A stretch of 35,373 nt of DNA from JAGPHI01 sp036661035 (GTDB taxonomy: Bacteria; Bacillota; Clostridia; Oscillospirales; Ruminococcaceae): positions 1 through 35,373 of the forward strand of contig JAVWZM010000018.1 in assembly GCA_036661035.1 (NCBI GenBank), read 5' to 3'. A model generated the notes under the pieces. That model saw only the letters and a program-made list of their open reading frames with translations, did not search any database and was not told the DNA's origin. Within the stretch, counting starts at the first letter, position 1; every line of letters starts with the position of its first letter. This document shows, piece by piece, positions 1 through 7,519 of this stretch. The position numbers and the translations under genes are program-made.

Positions 1-130
1 AAATATCCGCTTCGCTAAAATCTCGATATCCGTTTTCTAAAACACGGGGACAAATCATTCTTTGCTCCACATAATATTCAATTGCCTTTTTTGTCAAATT
101 CGTTGCTTTGCTTGTTTCATTTATTAGCAT
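1..130 (-). CDS. MerR-family transcriptional regulator, N-terminal fragment
   Basis: This is the first 43 codons of a minus-strand gene that runs off the left edge. The N-terminus (ETSKATNLTKKAIEYYVEQ, then RMICPRVLENGYRDFSEADI) fits the MerR winged-helix DNA-binding domain: a helix-turn-helix, then the aromatic and 'P-R-x-x-NGYRDFSE' wing pattern. The ATG at 128-130 has a good ribosome binding site (GAGGTGAT on the minus strand, 135-142) and lies behind a MerR-type promoter. MerR regulators bind inside 19-bp-spaced promoters and untwist them when the effector domain is bound. The effector domain lies outside the window, so the inducer cannot be named. The family is clear from the sequence; the autoregulation is inferred from the promoter. 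Confidence 0.8.
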   Translation of the reverse strand, partial: MLINETSKATNLTKKAIEYYVEQRMICPRVLENGYRDFSEADI

Positions 131-148
131 ATCAATCACCTCAATATT

Positions 149-179
149 ATCATAAGCTAACACCCAAGGTGATAGTCAA
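149..179 (-). promoter_or_regulatory. MerR-type promoter with 19-bp spacer and operator dyad
   Basis: On the minus strand, -35 TTGACT (174-179) and -10 TATGAT (149-154) are separated by 19 bp. The spacer holds the dyad CACC-TTG-GGTG. An over-long 19-bp spacer with a central dyad is characteristic of MerR-regulated promoters, so the downstream regulator probably controls its own gene. Confidence 0.75.
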
Positions 180-225
180 TAGACTTTGCAAATAAATATA
201 AATAATCTTTACACCACCATTATAA

Positions 226-273
226 GCTAAAAAGAAAAGGTTGACAAGTTTCATTTCTGAAATTTGTCAACCT
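226..273 (-). terminator. Rho-independent terminator of the tRNA-Asp/tRNA-Thr transcript
   Basis: On the minus strand, immediately after tRNA-Thr, AGGTTGACAA pairs with TTGTCAACCT. An inner TTTCA/TGAAA stem extends the hairpin, and it is followed by TTTTCTTTTT. Stem 238-273, T-tract about 228-237. Confidence 0.85.
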
Positions 274-277
274 GTTA

Positions 278-353
278 TGGAGCTGTTTAAGCGATTCGAA
301 CGCTCGACCTCTTCCTTACCAAGGAAGTGCTCTGCCGACTGAGCTAAAACAGC
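278..353 (-). tRNA. tRNA-Thr (anticodon GGT)
   Basis: The minus-strand cloverleaf has acceptor arm GCTGTTT/AAACAGC, D-arm with AGCTCAGTCGGCAGAGC, anticodon stem CTTCC/GGAAG around loop TTGGTAA (anticodon GGT), T-arm GAGCG-TTCGAAT-CGCTT, discriminator T and an encoded CCA at 278-280. It decodes ACC/ACU threonine codons. It lies 5 bp from tRNA-Asp and is probably cotranscribed with it. Confidence 0.96.
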
Positions 354-358
354 AAAAA

Positions 359-435
359 TGGCGACCCGGATCGGGTTCGAACCGACGACCTCTAGCGTGA
401 CAGGCTAGCGTTCTAACCAACTGAACTACCGGGCC
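359..435 (-). tRNA. tRNA-Asp (anticodon GTC)
   Basis: The minus-strand cloverleaf of 77 nt including encoded CCA (359-361) has acceptor GGCCCGG/CCGGGTC, D-arm GTTCAGTTGGTTAGAAC, anticodon stem CTAGC/GCTAG around CTGTCAC (anticodon GTC), and T-loop TTCGAAC. It is upstream of tRNA-Thr in the same transcript. A TATAAT-like hexamer lies about 30 bp upstream (467-472, minus) but has no convincing -35 element. Confidence 0.96.
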
Positions 436-680
436 ATATGTGAAACGATTTTCTCTGTGCAGCCTATTATAGTACGGGCTTGACACAAAATTGCCTCAAA
501 ACATGATGTGTTGTAACAGGATAGAACAAAGTGATAAAGCCACATATCACATAAGGTTATTGTTAAGCGCTAACCATGGGTTACTTGGATATTATATAGT
601 TTTAAAGTGCTTTTGTCAATAGCTAAGAACTTTTTCATTACATTTTTTGCATTTAGCGTCACCGGTTTACGCAATTGCAT
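436..680. other. Intergenic stretch without recognised gene
   Basis: This is the non-coding gap between tRNA-Asp and the 3' end of gpmI. Apart from a possible minus-strand -10 hexamer for the tRNAs (467-472), no gene, riboswitch or convincing terminator was seen. The right part of the gap (681-760) is a family I repeat. Confidence 0.6.
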
Positions 681-760
681 GTTTAATAATGCATGTGCCG
701 GTACGCACATAAGATAAGCTTACTAACAAACAAGCCCACAGACTTGTTTGTTAGTAAGCT
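681..760 (-). repeat. Family I structured repeat, copy D
   Basis: A perfect 18-bp stem, 717-734 with 743-760 (arms begin AGCTTACTAACAAACAAG), closes an 8-nt loop. It is followed in the minus direction by CTTATC and a second small hairpin ATGTGC...GCACAT (693-710). The order of parts is the same as at 10219, 21415 and 33657, but the first stem differs by paired changes (AACAAACAAG/CTTGTTTGTT instead of AATAAAACAAG/CTTGTTTTATT). It sits 3' of gpmI and has no U-tract of a normal terminator. Confidence 0.75.
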
Positions 761-793
761 GCTGAAAACTGCCGAGAATTTGGGAAACTAGGG

Positions 794-2308
794 CTATTCT
801 ACAATGCTTTTGCCTGTCATTTCCTTTGGTACAGCCATGCCCATAATGCCGAGCATGGTGGGTGCTATGTCTGCAAGCACGCCGCCGCTGCGCAGCTTTA
901 CATCACCTTGGCCTGCCACTAGGAACGGTACTGGGTTAGTGGTGTGGGCGGTAAATGGGCCGCCGTTTGCGTCGTACATTTGGTCGGCGTTGCCATGGTC
1001 GGCTGTTAAAAGCACGGTGCCGCCTTTGGCAAGCACTTCGTCTATTACAAGCCCTGCGCATTTATCTACAGCCTCGACTGCCTTTTCGGCGGCGTTAAAA
1101 AAGCCTGTATGGCCAACCATGTCGCAGTTGGCGAAGTTTAGAATGATTACATCATATTTTTCGCTGCGAATACGCTTTACACATTCTTCTGCTACAAGAT
1201 ACGCGCTCATTTCGGGCTGTAAATCGTAGGTGGCTACTTTAGGGCTTTGCACAAGGGCGCGGTCTTCGCCACTGAAAGGAGCCTCTACGCCGCCGTTGAA
1301 AAAGAAAGTAACATGGGCGTATTTTTCGGTTTCTGCAATGCGGAGCTGGGTTTTGCCGTTTGCGGCAAGATATGCGCCAAGCACATTGTCGAGGCTTTGG
1401 GGCGCGAACGCCACATGCACGTTTGGCATGGTGACGTCATATTGGGTAAAGCAAACGTAATGAAGTGGGAAACGTCCGCTTTTGCGAACAAAGCCGTCGA
1501 AAGCGTCGTCTACAAAGGTGCGTGTAATTTCTCTTGCGCGGTCGGGGCGGAAATTAAAGAAAATCACGCTGTCGTCTTTAGAAATGCGTCCACCCTCGCA
1601 GGTAACGCTTGGAATGACAAATTCGTCCATTACGCCCTCGGCATAGCTATCTGCCATTACGCTATCGGCGGAGCCTTTGTTGCCCTCGCCATACACCATA
1701 GCGGCATAAGCTTTTTCCACGCGATCCCAGCGGTTGTCGCGATCCATAGCGTAATATCTGCCCATTACGGAGGCTATTTTGCCAACGCCGATTTCTTTAA
1801 GCTTTGCTTCCAATTCCGCAATAAAGCCCTTGCCGGAATCCGGCGGCACGTCGCGGCCGTCCATAATAGCATGAACATACACCTCGGTAAGCCCTGCTTT
1901 TTTGGCAAGCTCTAAAAGCCCGTACAGATGCTCGTTATGGCTGTGTACGCCGCCGTTTGATAAAAGCCCGATAAGGTGCAAAGCTTTACCACCGTTTTTG
2001 GCACTTGCTACAGCATCTTTTAAGGCTTGGTTTTCAAAAAAATCGCCGTCTTTAATGCTTTTGGAAATGCGGGTAAGCTCTTGATATACAATGCGCCCTG
2101 CACCGATATTTGTGTGGCCGACCTCGCTGTTGCCCATCTGCCCGTAGGGCAAGCCCACGTCCATGCCGGAGGCACCGATAGTGGTGTACGGATATTCAGC
2201 AAACATGCGGTCAAGATTTGGCGTGTTTGCGCCTACAATGGCGTTGCCATAGGCTTTTTCTGGTACCCAGCCAAAGCCGTCTAAAATGCAAAGTAATAAT
2301 GGTTTCAT
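794..2308 (-). CDS. gpmI: 2,3-bisphosphoglycerate-independent phosphoglycerate mutase
   Basis: This enzyme interconverts 3- and 2-phosphoglycerate in cytosolic glycolysis. The 504-aa product matches the usual size of the family. It shows metal-binding LDG at residues 9-11, nucleophile Ser61 in GQMGNSEVGHTNIGAG, a downstream DGRDVPPDSG segment, NFANCDMVGHTG and TADHGNADQM, which supply the alkaline-phosphatase-like Mn ligands. The ATG is preceded by AGGAGTT with ideal spacing. It is the last gene of the minus-strand cluster pgk-tpiA-gpmI, only 26 bp after tpiA, so cotranscription is likely. Neither gapA nor eno is in the window. No disruption is visible. Confidence 0.97.
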   Translation of the reverse strand: MKPLLLCILDGFGWVPEKAYGNAIVGANTPNLDRMFAEYPYTTIGASGMDVGLPYGQMGNSEVGHTNIGAGRIVYQELTRISKSIKDGDFFENQALKDAVASAKNGGKALHLIGLLSNGGVHSHNEHLYGLLELAKKAGLTEVYVHAIMDGRDVPPDSGKGFIAELEAKLKEIGVGKIASVMGRYYAMDRDNRWDRVEKAYAAMVYGEGNKGSADSVMADSYAEGVMDEFVIPSVTCEGGRISKDDSVIFFNFRPDRAREITRTFVDDAFDGFVRKSGRFPLHYVCFTQYDVTMPNVHVAFAPQSLDNVLGAYLAANGKTQLRIAETEKYAHVTFFFNGGVEAPFSGEDRALVQSPKVATYDLQPEMSAYLVAEECVKRIRSEKYDVIILNFANCDMVGHTGFFNAAEKAVEAVDKCAGLVIDEVLAKGGTVLLTADHGNADQMYDANGGPFTAHTTNPVPFLVAGQGDVKLRSGGVLADIAPTMLGIMGMAVPKEMTGKSIVE

Positions 2309-2334
2309 TTGTAACTCCTTTAATGCTGTAAAAA

Positions 2335-3102
2335 TTATTTAGATGCGGCTGCTACGATAACGCCAAAAGCATCTGCTTTAAGTGACGCGCCGCCGATTAA
2401 CCCACCGTCAACATTAGGCTTTGCAAGTAGCTCGTCTGCGTTTGCCGCGTTCATGCTGCCGCCGTACTGCACTGTAAGGGCGTTGGCTACGCTTTCGCTG
2501 TATATTTCGCCCACTACCTTGCGGATAGCCGCGCATACTTCCTCGGCTTGCTCGCTTGTGGCGGTGCGGCCTGTGCCTATTGCCCAGATTGGCTCATAGG
2601 CGATAATAACGTTTTTCATGTCCTCGGCAGAGATGCCGCCAAGGGCGATTTTGGTTTGCAGGCGCACCAATTCCTCGGTGATGCCTTGCTCGCGCTCGGC
2701 AAGGCTTTCGCCCACGCACACAATTACTTTAAGGCCTGCCGCAAGCGCCGCAACTGTGCGCTTATTAACAGTTTCGTTTGTTTCGGCAAAATATTGACGG
2801 CGCTCGGAATGGCCTGTGATAACATATTCCACGCCCAAATCCTTCAGCATGTCGGCGGATATTTCGGCTGTATATGCGCCGCTTTTTTCAAAATGAACGT
2901 TTTGTGCGCCAACGTGAATATTTGTGCCCTTGCATTTTGCCACGGCAACCGCAAGGCTTGTATATGGTGTGCAAATTACCACCTCGCAATTGGCAGCTTT
3001 TACGGCAGGGATAAGCTCGTCTATTAATGTGGCGGCCTCGGTGGCAGATTTGTTCATTTTCCAGTTGCCTGCGATAATGGCTTTACGCAATGTTTTGTTC
3101 AT
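2335..3102 (-). CDS. tpiA: Triosephosphate isomerase
   Basis: This enzyme interconverts dihydroxyacetone phosphate and glyceraldehyde-3-phosphate (glycolysis, cytosol). The 255-aa TIM barrel has all catalytic positions: Lys15 in GNWKMN, His98 in ITGHSERR, Glu170 in AYEPIWAIGTGRT, plus the phosphate-gripping YGGSMNAAN and GLIGGASL near the C-terminus. It lies between pgk (123 bp upstream) and gpmI (26 bp downstream), all on the minus strand. The ribosome binding site GAAAGGAATT is just upstream of the ATG. A GC-rich hairpin in the pgk-tpiA gap may tune its expression relative to pgk. Confidence 0.97.
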   Translation of the reverse strand: MNKTLRKAIIAGNWKMNKSATEAATLIDELIPAVKAANCEVVICTPYTSLAVAVAKCKGTNIHVGAQNVHFEKSGAYTAEISADMLKDLGVEYVITGHSERRQYFAETNETVNKRTVAALAAGLKVIVCVGESLAEREQGITEELVRLQTKIALGGISAEDMKNVIIAYEPIWAIGTGRTATSEQAEEVCAAIRKVVGEIYSESVANALTVQYGGSMNAANADELLAKPNVDGGLIGGASLKADAFGVIVAAASK

Positions 3103-3162
3103 GGTGATTAATTCCTTTCGTTATAAAGGCGCATAAGCTAGCCTTTGATATGATATAAAATC

Positions 3163-3183
3163 GGCGGAGGCAGAGCCTCCGCC
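3163..3183 (-). terminator. GC-rich hairpin between pgk and tpiA (possible attenuator or processing site)
   Basis: GGCGGAGGC pairs perfectly with GCCTCCGCC around a 3-nt loop. On the minus strand it is followed by GATTTTATATC, a weak T-tract. It could cause partial termination or protect an mRNA end between pgk and tpiA. Which one cannot be told from sequence. Confidence 0.5.
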
Positions 3184-3225
3184 TTAGTGACGATAATTTG
3201 TTAAACGGCGTAATTACAGCGTAAA

Positions 3226-4434
3226 TTAGCTGTTTGCAATGCAGTCGATACCCGGCAAAACCTTGCCCTCAAGGTATTCAAGGCTTGCGCCGCCGCCTGT
3301 GGAAATATGAGTCATTTTGTCGGCATAGCCCATTTGGATAACGGCCGCCGCAGAGTCGCCGCCGCCGATAACCGTGGTGGCATCTGTTTCTGCCATTGCC
3401 TTTGCGATAGCCTTTGTGCCGGCAGCAAGAGTTGGGTTTTCAAACACGCCCATAGGGCCATTCCATACCACTGTTTTCGCGTTCTTGATTGCATTTGCAA
3501 AAAGCTCTTGTGTTTTAGGCCCTATGTCAAGGCCCATCATGTCGGCAGGAATAGCAGTGGAATCCACTGTTTTCACTTCGCATGGTGCGTCGATAGGATC
3601 GGGGAAAGCGGAGGCAATAGTGGTATCTGTAGGCAATAATAAGCTAACGCCTTTTTCCTCAGCCTTAACAAGCATATCTTTGCAATATGCCAGCTTTTCC
3701 ATGTCTACTAAGGATTTGCCCACTTCGCAGCCTTTGGCGGCAAGGAAAGTATATGCCATGCCACCGCCGATGATAAGTGTATCTACCTTATTAAGCAGAT
3801 TGTCGATAACGTTTAATTTGTCGGCAACCTTTGCACCGCCCAAAATGGCAACAAATGGGCGCACAGGCGCGTTTACGGCATTGCCCAGATATTCGATTTC
3901 TTTGCCCATTAAATATCCTACGGCAGTGTCTTTAATATATTCGGTCACGCCGGCAGTAGAGCAGTGGGCACGGTGTGCAGAGCCGAAAGCGTCGTTTACA
4001 TACACTTCGCACAAATCGGCAAGCTCTTTGCTGAAAGCAGGCTCGTTTTTGGTTTCTTCTTTGCGGAAACGTGTGTTTTGTAGCAAAACCACGTCGCCAT
4101 CTTTCATTGCGGCAACTGCCTTTTTGGCGTTTTCGCCCACGACGTTATCGTCGTTTGCGAACACTACAGGCTTATTCAGCATTTCGGAAAGGCGCAGTGC
4201 AACGGCTGCAAGGCTAAATTTCTCCTCAGGGCCGTTTTTGGGTTTGCCAAGATGGCTGCAAAGGATAACGCGGCCGCCGTCTGCAATTAATTTTTTAATA
4301 GTGGGCAGAGCAGCCTCAATACGATTATCATTAGTGATAACGCCCTCTTTCATAGGTACGTTAAAATCGCAGCGCACAAGCACTTTTTTGCCTTTTACGG
4401 CAATGTCGTCAACAGTCTTTTTACCTAAGCTCAT
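3226..4434 (-). CDS. pgk: Phosphoglycerate kinase
   Basis: This kinase transfers phosphate from 1,3-bisphosphoglycerate to ADP in glycolysis. The 402-aa product has the family length. The N-domain carries the signature VRCDFNVPMKEGVITNDNRI, then SHLGKPK and the 'GSAHRAHCSTAGV' segment. The C-domain has the nucleotide-binding GGAKVADK, WNGPMGVFE and VIGGGDSAAA motifs. It is the first gene of the pgk-tpiA-gpmI cluster, with a candidate sigma-A promoter about 90 bp upstream. A CggR-type operator or gapA was not seen, so control of the cluster is unknown. Confidence 0.97.
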   Translation of the reverse strand: MSLGKKTVDDIAVKGKKVLVRCDFNVPMKEGVITNDNRIEAALPTIKKLIADGGRVILCSHLGKPKNGPEEKFSLAAVALRLSEMLNKPVVFANDDNVVGENAKKAVAAMKDGDVVLLQNTRFRKEETKNEPAFSKELADLCEVYVNDAFGSAHRAHCSTAGVTEYIKDTAVGYLMGKEIEYLGNAVNAPVRPFVAILGGAKVADKLNVIDNLLNKVDTLIIGGGMAYTFLAAKGCEVGKSLVDMEKLAYCKDMLVKAEEKGVSLLLPTDTTIASAFPDPIDAPCEVKTVDSTAIPADMMGLDIGPKTQELFANAIKNAKTVVWNGPMGVFENPTLAAGTKAIAKAMAETDATTVIGGGDSAAAVIQMGYADKMTHISTGGGASLEYLEGKVLPGIDCIANS

Positions 4435-4525
4435 TTGTTATCTTTCCTTTCTTATTTCGCAATATTTACATCTTGCATTAAAAAACGCTTTTGGCAAGGT
4501 GCATCTATTATTGTTTGCTTTTATA

Positions 4526-4554
4526 ATTATAATATTTTTTCGCCCGATAAGCAA
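4526..4554 (-). promoter_or_regulatory. Candidate sigma-A promoter for pgk-tpiA-gpmI
   Basis: The minus strand has TTGCTT (4549-4554), a 17-bp spacer and a perfect TATAAT (4526-4531), about 90 bp upstream of the pgk ATG. The -35 is weak (only TTG conserved); the -10 and spacing are good. Confidence 0.55.
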
Positions 4555-4583
4555 TAGCAAGATGTCATTTTTTTAACAAATGC

Positions 4584-4613
4584 TTTACATTACAGGCGTA
4601 TATGTATTATAAT
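4584..4613 (+). promoter_or_regulatory. Candidate sigma-A promoter for tsaE-tsaB-rpiB
   Basis: TTTACA (4584-4589), 18-bp spacer and TATAAT (4608-4613), 43 bp upstream of the tsaE ATG. It is divergent from the pgk promoter, with the two -10 boxes about 80 bp apart. Confidence 0.65.
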
Positions 4614-4656
4614 AGTTAAAAGCTTAAATTAGCGCGGCAGATAAGGGGGCAGGGCA

Positions 4657-5076
4657 ATGCAGTATATTACAAACAGCAAGGAAGAAACAGTAGAGCTTGG
4701 TATTCGCCTTGCAAAAACCCTCGTCCCCGGCGACTTTATCGCGTTTACAGGCGGTATGGGCGCAGGGAAAACCGCCTTTTGCACAGGCATTGCCCAAGGG
4801 CTTTCTTGCATAGACAAGGCAGGCAGCCCCACATTTGCCATTGTTAATTATTACCGCGGAGAAAAGCCCTTTGCCCATTTCGATTTTTACAGAGCCTCCT
4901 CTTTAAACGATTTGCAAACGGCAGGCTTGTTCGATTATCTCGACAGCGGCGTTATAGTAGCGGCAGAATGGAGCGAAAATGTGGCGGAGGGCTTGATAGA
5001 GCCTAACATTAAAATAGATATTCGGCATAGCGGAGAAAACAAACGCTCCATCACCATAGAGGGGGCGGCATTATGA
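4657..5076 (+). CDS. tsaE: tRNA threonylcarbamoyladenosine biosynthesis ATPase TsaE
   Basis: This P-loop ATPase works with TsaB and TsaD to put the t6A modification on A37 of tRNAs that read ANN codons. The 139-aa product has Walker A GGMGAGKT at residues 32-39, the switch-like 'GSPTFAIVNYY' segment, HFDFYR and the C-terminal 'VAAEWSENV' typical of TsaE. It overlaps tsaB by 4 bp (ATGA), so the two are translationally coupled. tsaD and rimI, often the next genes in Firmicutes, are absent here and rpiB takes their place. Confidence 0.94.
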   Translation: MQYITNSKEETVELGIRLAKTLVPGDFIAFTGGMGAGKTAFCTGIAQGLSCIDKAGSPTFAIVNYYRGEKPFAHFDFYRASSLNDLQTAGLFDYLDSGVIVAAEWSENVAEGLIEPNIKIDIRHSGENKRSITIEGAAL

Positions 5077-5771
5077 AATGTTTTTCTTTAGACAGTGCCG
5101 GTAAAACAGCCGGCGTTGCCCTCATGGAGGACGGCCGGCTTTTGTATGAGGCGTACCTTAATAGCGGCAATACCCATAGCGTGTCCCTTTTGCCCCTTGT
5201 GGAAAGCGCGTTTAATATGGCGGGCATCACCGCAAAGGATATAGATTTATTCGCGGTAAATGCAGGGCCCGGCAGCTTTACGGGTATTCGTATAGGCCTC
5301 GCCCTTGTAAAGGGGCTTGCCTTGCCCAACAATACGCCCTGCGTTGGCACGTCAACACTTGAAAGCCTTGCCTATGGCTTTGGCGGCGAGGGCACTATAT
5401 TGGCGGCGCTGGACGCGCGCCGAGGCGAAGTGTATTATGCTGCGTTTACAAAGCACGGTGCGCAGGTACAGCGGCTTACAGAGGACAGCGCGGCACCCGC
5501 CATTGCTCTTAAAAGCTTTGCGGAAAAGGCCGAAAAGCCATTGTGGATTATCGGCGACGGTGGGGATATTTGCGCAAAAGCATTTGGAGATATCAGCGGA
5601 GTAAAACAGCCCGAAGAAATATTTAAAGCACCGCGCGGTGCAGGCGTTTGCCTTGCGGCAATGGCACAATATGAAAACAAGGCATATGGCACGGCGGCAG
5701 AGCTTACGGCAGAATATCACCGCTTATCGCAAGCGGAACGCGAAAGACAGGAAAGGGAGCAAAAAACATGA
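5073..5771 (+). CDS. tsaB: tRNA threonylcarbamoyladenosine biosynthesis protein TsaB
   Basis: TsaB is the inactive paralogue and dimer partner of TsaD in t6A synthesis. The 232-aa product belongs to the ASKHA fold: N-terminal LDSAGKTAGVAL, HSVSLLPLVES, and the hallmark AGPGSFTGIRIG at about residues 64-75. The C-terminal half (DARRGEVYYAAF) is also typical. It starts inside the stop region of tsaE (ATGA) and itself overlaps the rpiB start by 4 bp, giving a tightly coupled three-gene operon. The length is normal and no lesion is visible. Confidence 0.94.
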   Translation: MKCFSLDSAGKTAGVALMEDGRLLYEAYLNSGNTHSVSLLPLVESAFNMAGITAKDIDLFAVNAGPGSFTGIRIGLALVKGLALPNNTPCVGTSTLESLAYGFGGEGTILAALDARRGEVYYAAFTKHGAQVQRLTEDSAAPAIALKSFAEKAEKPLWIIGDGGDICAKAFGDISGVKQPEEIFKAPRGAGVCLAAMAQYENKAYGTAAELTAEYHRLSQAERERQEREQKT

Positions 5772-6229
5772 GTAAAACTATTGCACTTGCGGCAGACCAC
5801 GGCGGCTACGAACTGAAAGAGGCAATGAAAAAGCATCTTGCCGAAAAGGGCTATGCCTTTCGGGATTTTGGAACAAATAATGGCGAGAGCGTGGATTATC
5901 CCGACATTGCAGTGCCCGCGTGTAGCGCGGTGCTGGACAAGCAGTGCGATTTAGCTATATTATTTTGCGGCACGGGCGTGGGCATAAGCATGGCGGCAAA
6001 TAAGATAAAAGGCATACGCGCTTGCTGCTGCTCCGACGTTTTCAGCGCAAAATATACACGCATACACAACGACGCAAATGCCCTTTGCCTTGGTGGGCGA
6101 GTGGTGGGCGCAGGGCTTGCTTGCGAGCTGGCAGACGCCTTTTTGGAAAACGAATTTGAGGGAGGGCGACATGCACTGCGCGTCGCCAAGCTAACGGCTC
6201 TTGAAAACGAACCGCAACATAAGCTATAA
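5768..6229 (+). CDS. rpiB: Ribose-5-phosphate isomerase B
   Basis: This enzyme interconverts ribose-5-phosphate and ribulose-5-phosphate in the pentose phosphate pathway. The 153-aa RpiB/LacAB fold shows AADHGG (8-13), DYPDIA, active-site Cys67 in FCGTGVGISMAANK, then CSDVFSAKYTRIHNDANALCLGGR with the conserved His100. An allose-6-phosphate isomerase cannot be fully excluded, but no allose genes are near. The ATGA overlap with tsaB shows translational coupling. Linking a t6A operon to RpiB has no clear metabolic logic and probably reflects shared housekeeping expression. Confidence 0.93.
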   Translation: MSKTIALAADHGGYELKEAMKKHLAEKGYAFRDFGTNNGESVDYPDIAVPACSAVLDKQCDLAILFCGTGVGISMAANKIKGIRACCCSDVFSAKYTRIHNDANALCLGGRVVGAGLACELADAFLENEFEGGRHALRVAKLTALENEPQHKL

Positions 6230-6314
6230 GCGCAGACGTTATGCAAATGCCGCAACGCAGCTTTCGGCATAGCACCTGTGCCTAATCAATAAAGAATTAA
6301 AAGGAGTTTTTACA

Positions 6315-6947
6315 ATGAGTAAAGAAGCAACAATTATGAACCACCCTTTGGTACAGCACAAGGTAAGCCTTTTGCGCAATAAGAATACAGGAACAAAAGA
6401 ATTTAAAGAGCTTGTAAGCGAGCTTGCAATGCTGCTTTGCTACGAGGCAACAAGAGGCCTGCCCACAGAGGAAGTAGAAATTGAAACACCTATAGCCATT
6501 GCGAAAACCCGTATGCTGCAAGGCCGCAAGCTTGCCCTTGTGCCTATTTTGCGCGCAGGCCTTGGCATGGTAGACGGCATGCTGTCGCTTATTCCTGCCG
6601 CAAAGGTAGGGCATATCGGCATGTACCGTGACGAAGAAACCCTAGAGCCTGTTGAGTATTACTGCAAGCTGCCCGAGGATATTGCAGAGCGCGATGTGTT
6701 TGTGCTGGATCCAATGCTTGCCACAGGCGGAAGCGCTTGCGACGCTATTACACAGATTAAAAAGCGCGGAGCGCGCACCATTAAATTTATCTGCATTATC
6801 GCGGCACCCGAAGGGCTTAACCGCCTTGTTGCGGCACACCCTGATGTTGAAATATACTGCGCCGCATTAGATGAAAAGCTGAACGAAAATGGCTATATCA
6901 TACCGGGCCTTGGCGACGCAGGCGACCGCATTTTTGGCACGAAATAA
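6315..6947 (+). CDS. upp: Uracil phosphoribosyltransferase
   Basis: This salvage enzyme makes UMP from uracil and PRPP. The 210-aa product matches the family length almost exactly. Key parts are LLCYEATRGLP near residue 45, RILRAGLGM-type substrate loop (LVPILRAGLGMVDGM, 76-90), the PRPP motif VLDPMLATGGSACDAI (130-145) and a C-terminal uracil-binding GLGDAGDRIFGT. The ribosome binding site AAAGGAG lies 5' of the ATG. It is 85 bp after rpiB and may be read from the same promoter; no terminator was seen between them. Confidence 0.96.
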   Translation: MSKEATIMNHPLVQHKVSLLRNKNTGTKEFKELVSELAMLLCYEATRGLPTEEVEIETPIAIAKTRMLQGRKLALVPILRAGLGMVDGMLSLIPAAKVGHIGMYRDEETLEPVEYYCKLPEDIAERDVFVLDPMLATGGSACDAITQIKKRGARTIKFICIIAAPEGLNRLVAAHPDVEIYCAALDEKLNENGYIIPGLGDAGDRIFGTK

Positions 6948-6974
6948 TTATTTACTGCTGCAAAAAGAAAGGGC

Positions 6975-7277
6975 GTGTTGGTTTTGACGCGTAGAAAAGA
7001 GCTGTTGCGCAAGCTGGCGGCTACCGTATTGGCGGTAGTGCTGATGACCGCAATGATAATTTTTGCGTTTAAGATGTTGCTTTCAGTACCTATTTTTGAT
7101 CCGATTTTACAAACAGTCCTCATGGTGTGTACGGGAATATTAAGCCTTGCTACGTTATATTTTTTATATGCCAAGGTGTCGGAAATTTTTATGCTTATGC
7201 ACACGCCAAGGCATAAAAACAATGTGCCCCAAAGCACCGCCACACAGGAAAGCACCAAGCAAACGGCAAATAAATAA
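6975..7277 (+). CDS. Small two-helix membrane protein of unknown function
   Basis: The protein of up to 100 aa was not recognised. It has a basic N-terminus (TRRKELLRK), two hydrophobic helices at about residues 14-34 and 44-66, and a polar, Thr/Gln/Lys-rich tail, so both ends probably face the cytoplasm. The start is uncertain. The Shine-Dalgarno-like AGAAAGGG (6966-6973) is almost touching GTG 6975, 4 nt from TTG 6978 and 10 nt from TTG 6984. The last would give 97 aa starting right before the basic patch. It lies 27 bp after upp and before a strong terminator, so it is probably the last gene of that transcript. In some Firmicutes upp is followed by atpI, but no ATP synthase genes follow here. 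Confidence 0.6.
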   Translation: MLVLTRRKELLRKLAATVLAVVLMTAMIIFAFKMLLSVPIFDPILQTVLMVCTGILSLATLYFLYAKVSEIFMLMHTPRHKNNVPQSTATQESTKQTANK

Positions 7278-7380
7278 ACAGCTTATTTCATCGGCAAGCT
7301 GCAATAAGCCGTGAGATACGGCAATTTGCCTCTTGGGGCAACGGGCGTAATTGTATTTGTACATATATATTAAAAACCCA

Positions 7381-7429
7381 AAAAAGTGCTGTCAGCAAGG
7401 TTTTACTACCTTTGCCGACAGCACTTTTT
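7381..7429. terminator. Bidirectional terminator between the upp transcript and alr
   Basis: AAAAAGTGCTGTC...GACAGCACTTTTT, with an inner GCAAGG/CCTTTGC pairing and a loop TTTTACTA. T-runs are present on both strands, so it can end the plus-strand upp transcript and the minus-strand alr transcript. Confidence 0.88.
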
Positions 7430-7519
7430 GTAAATTCGGTTTTGCGGAGAATATAGGCTCTTTGTAAAATGTTGGGGGATAGCCGCCAATAAAACAGCAA
7501 TTGCGTTTTGCGGCTTTCG

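Noticed and set aside
1247..1915. 222-residue plus-strand frame opposite gpmI
   Set aside because: It is antisense to a certain gene. The protein looks low-quality, with no ribosome binding site or domain.
7278..7380. Possible small gene or riboswitch between the small membrane protein and the terminator
   Set aside because: Only short, weak inverted segments were seen. There is no start with a ribosome binding site and no known riboswitch core.
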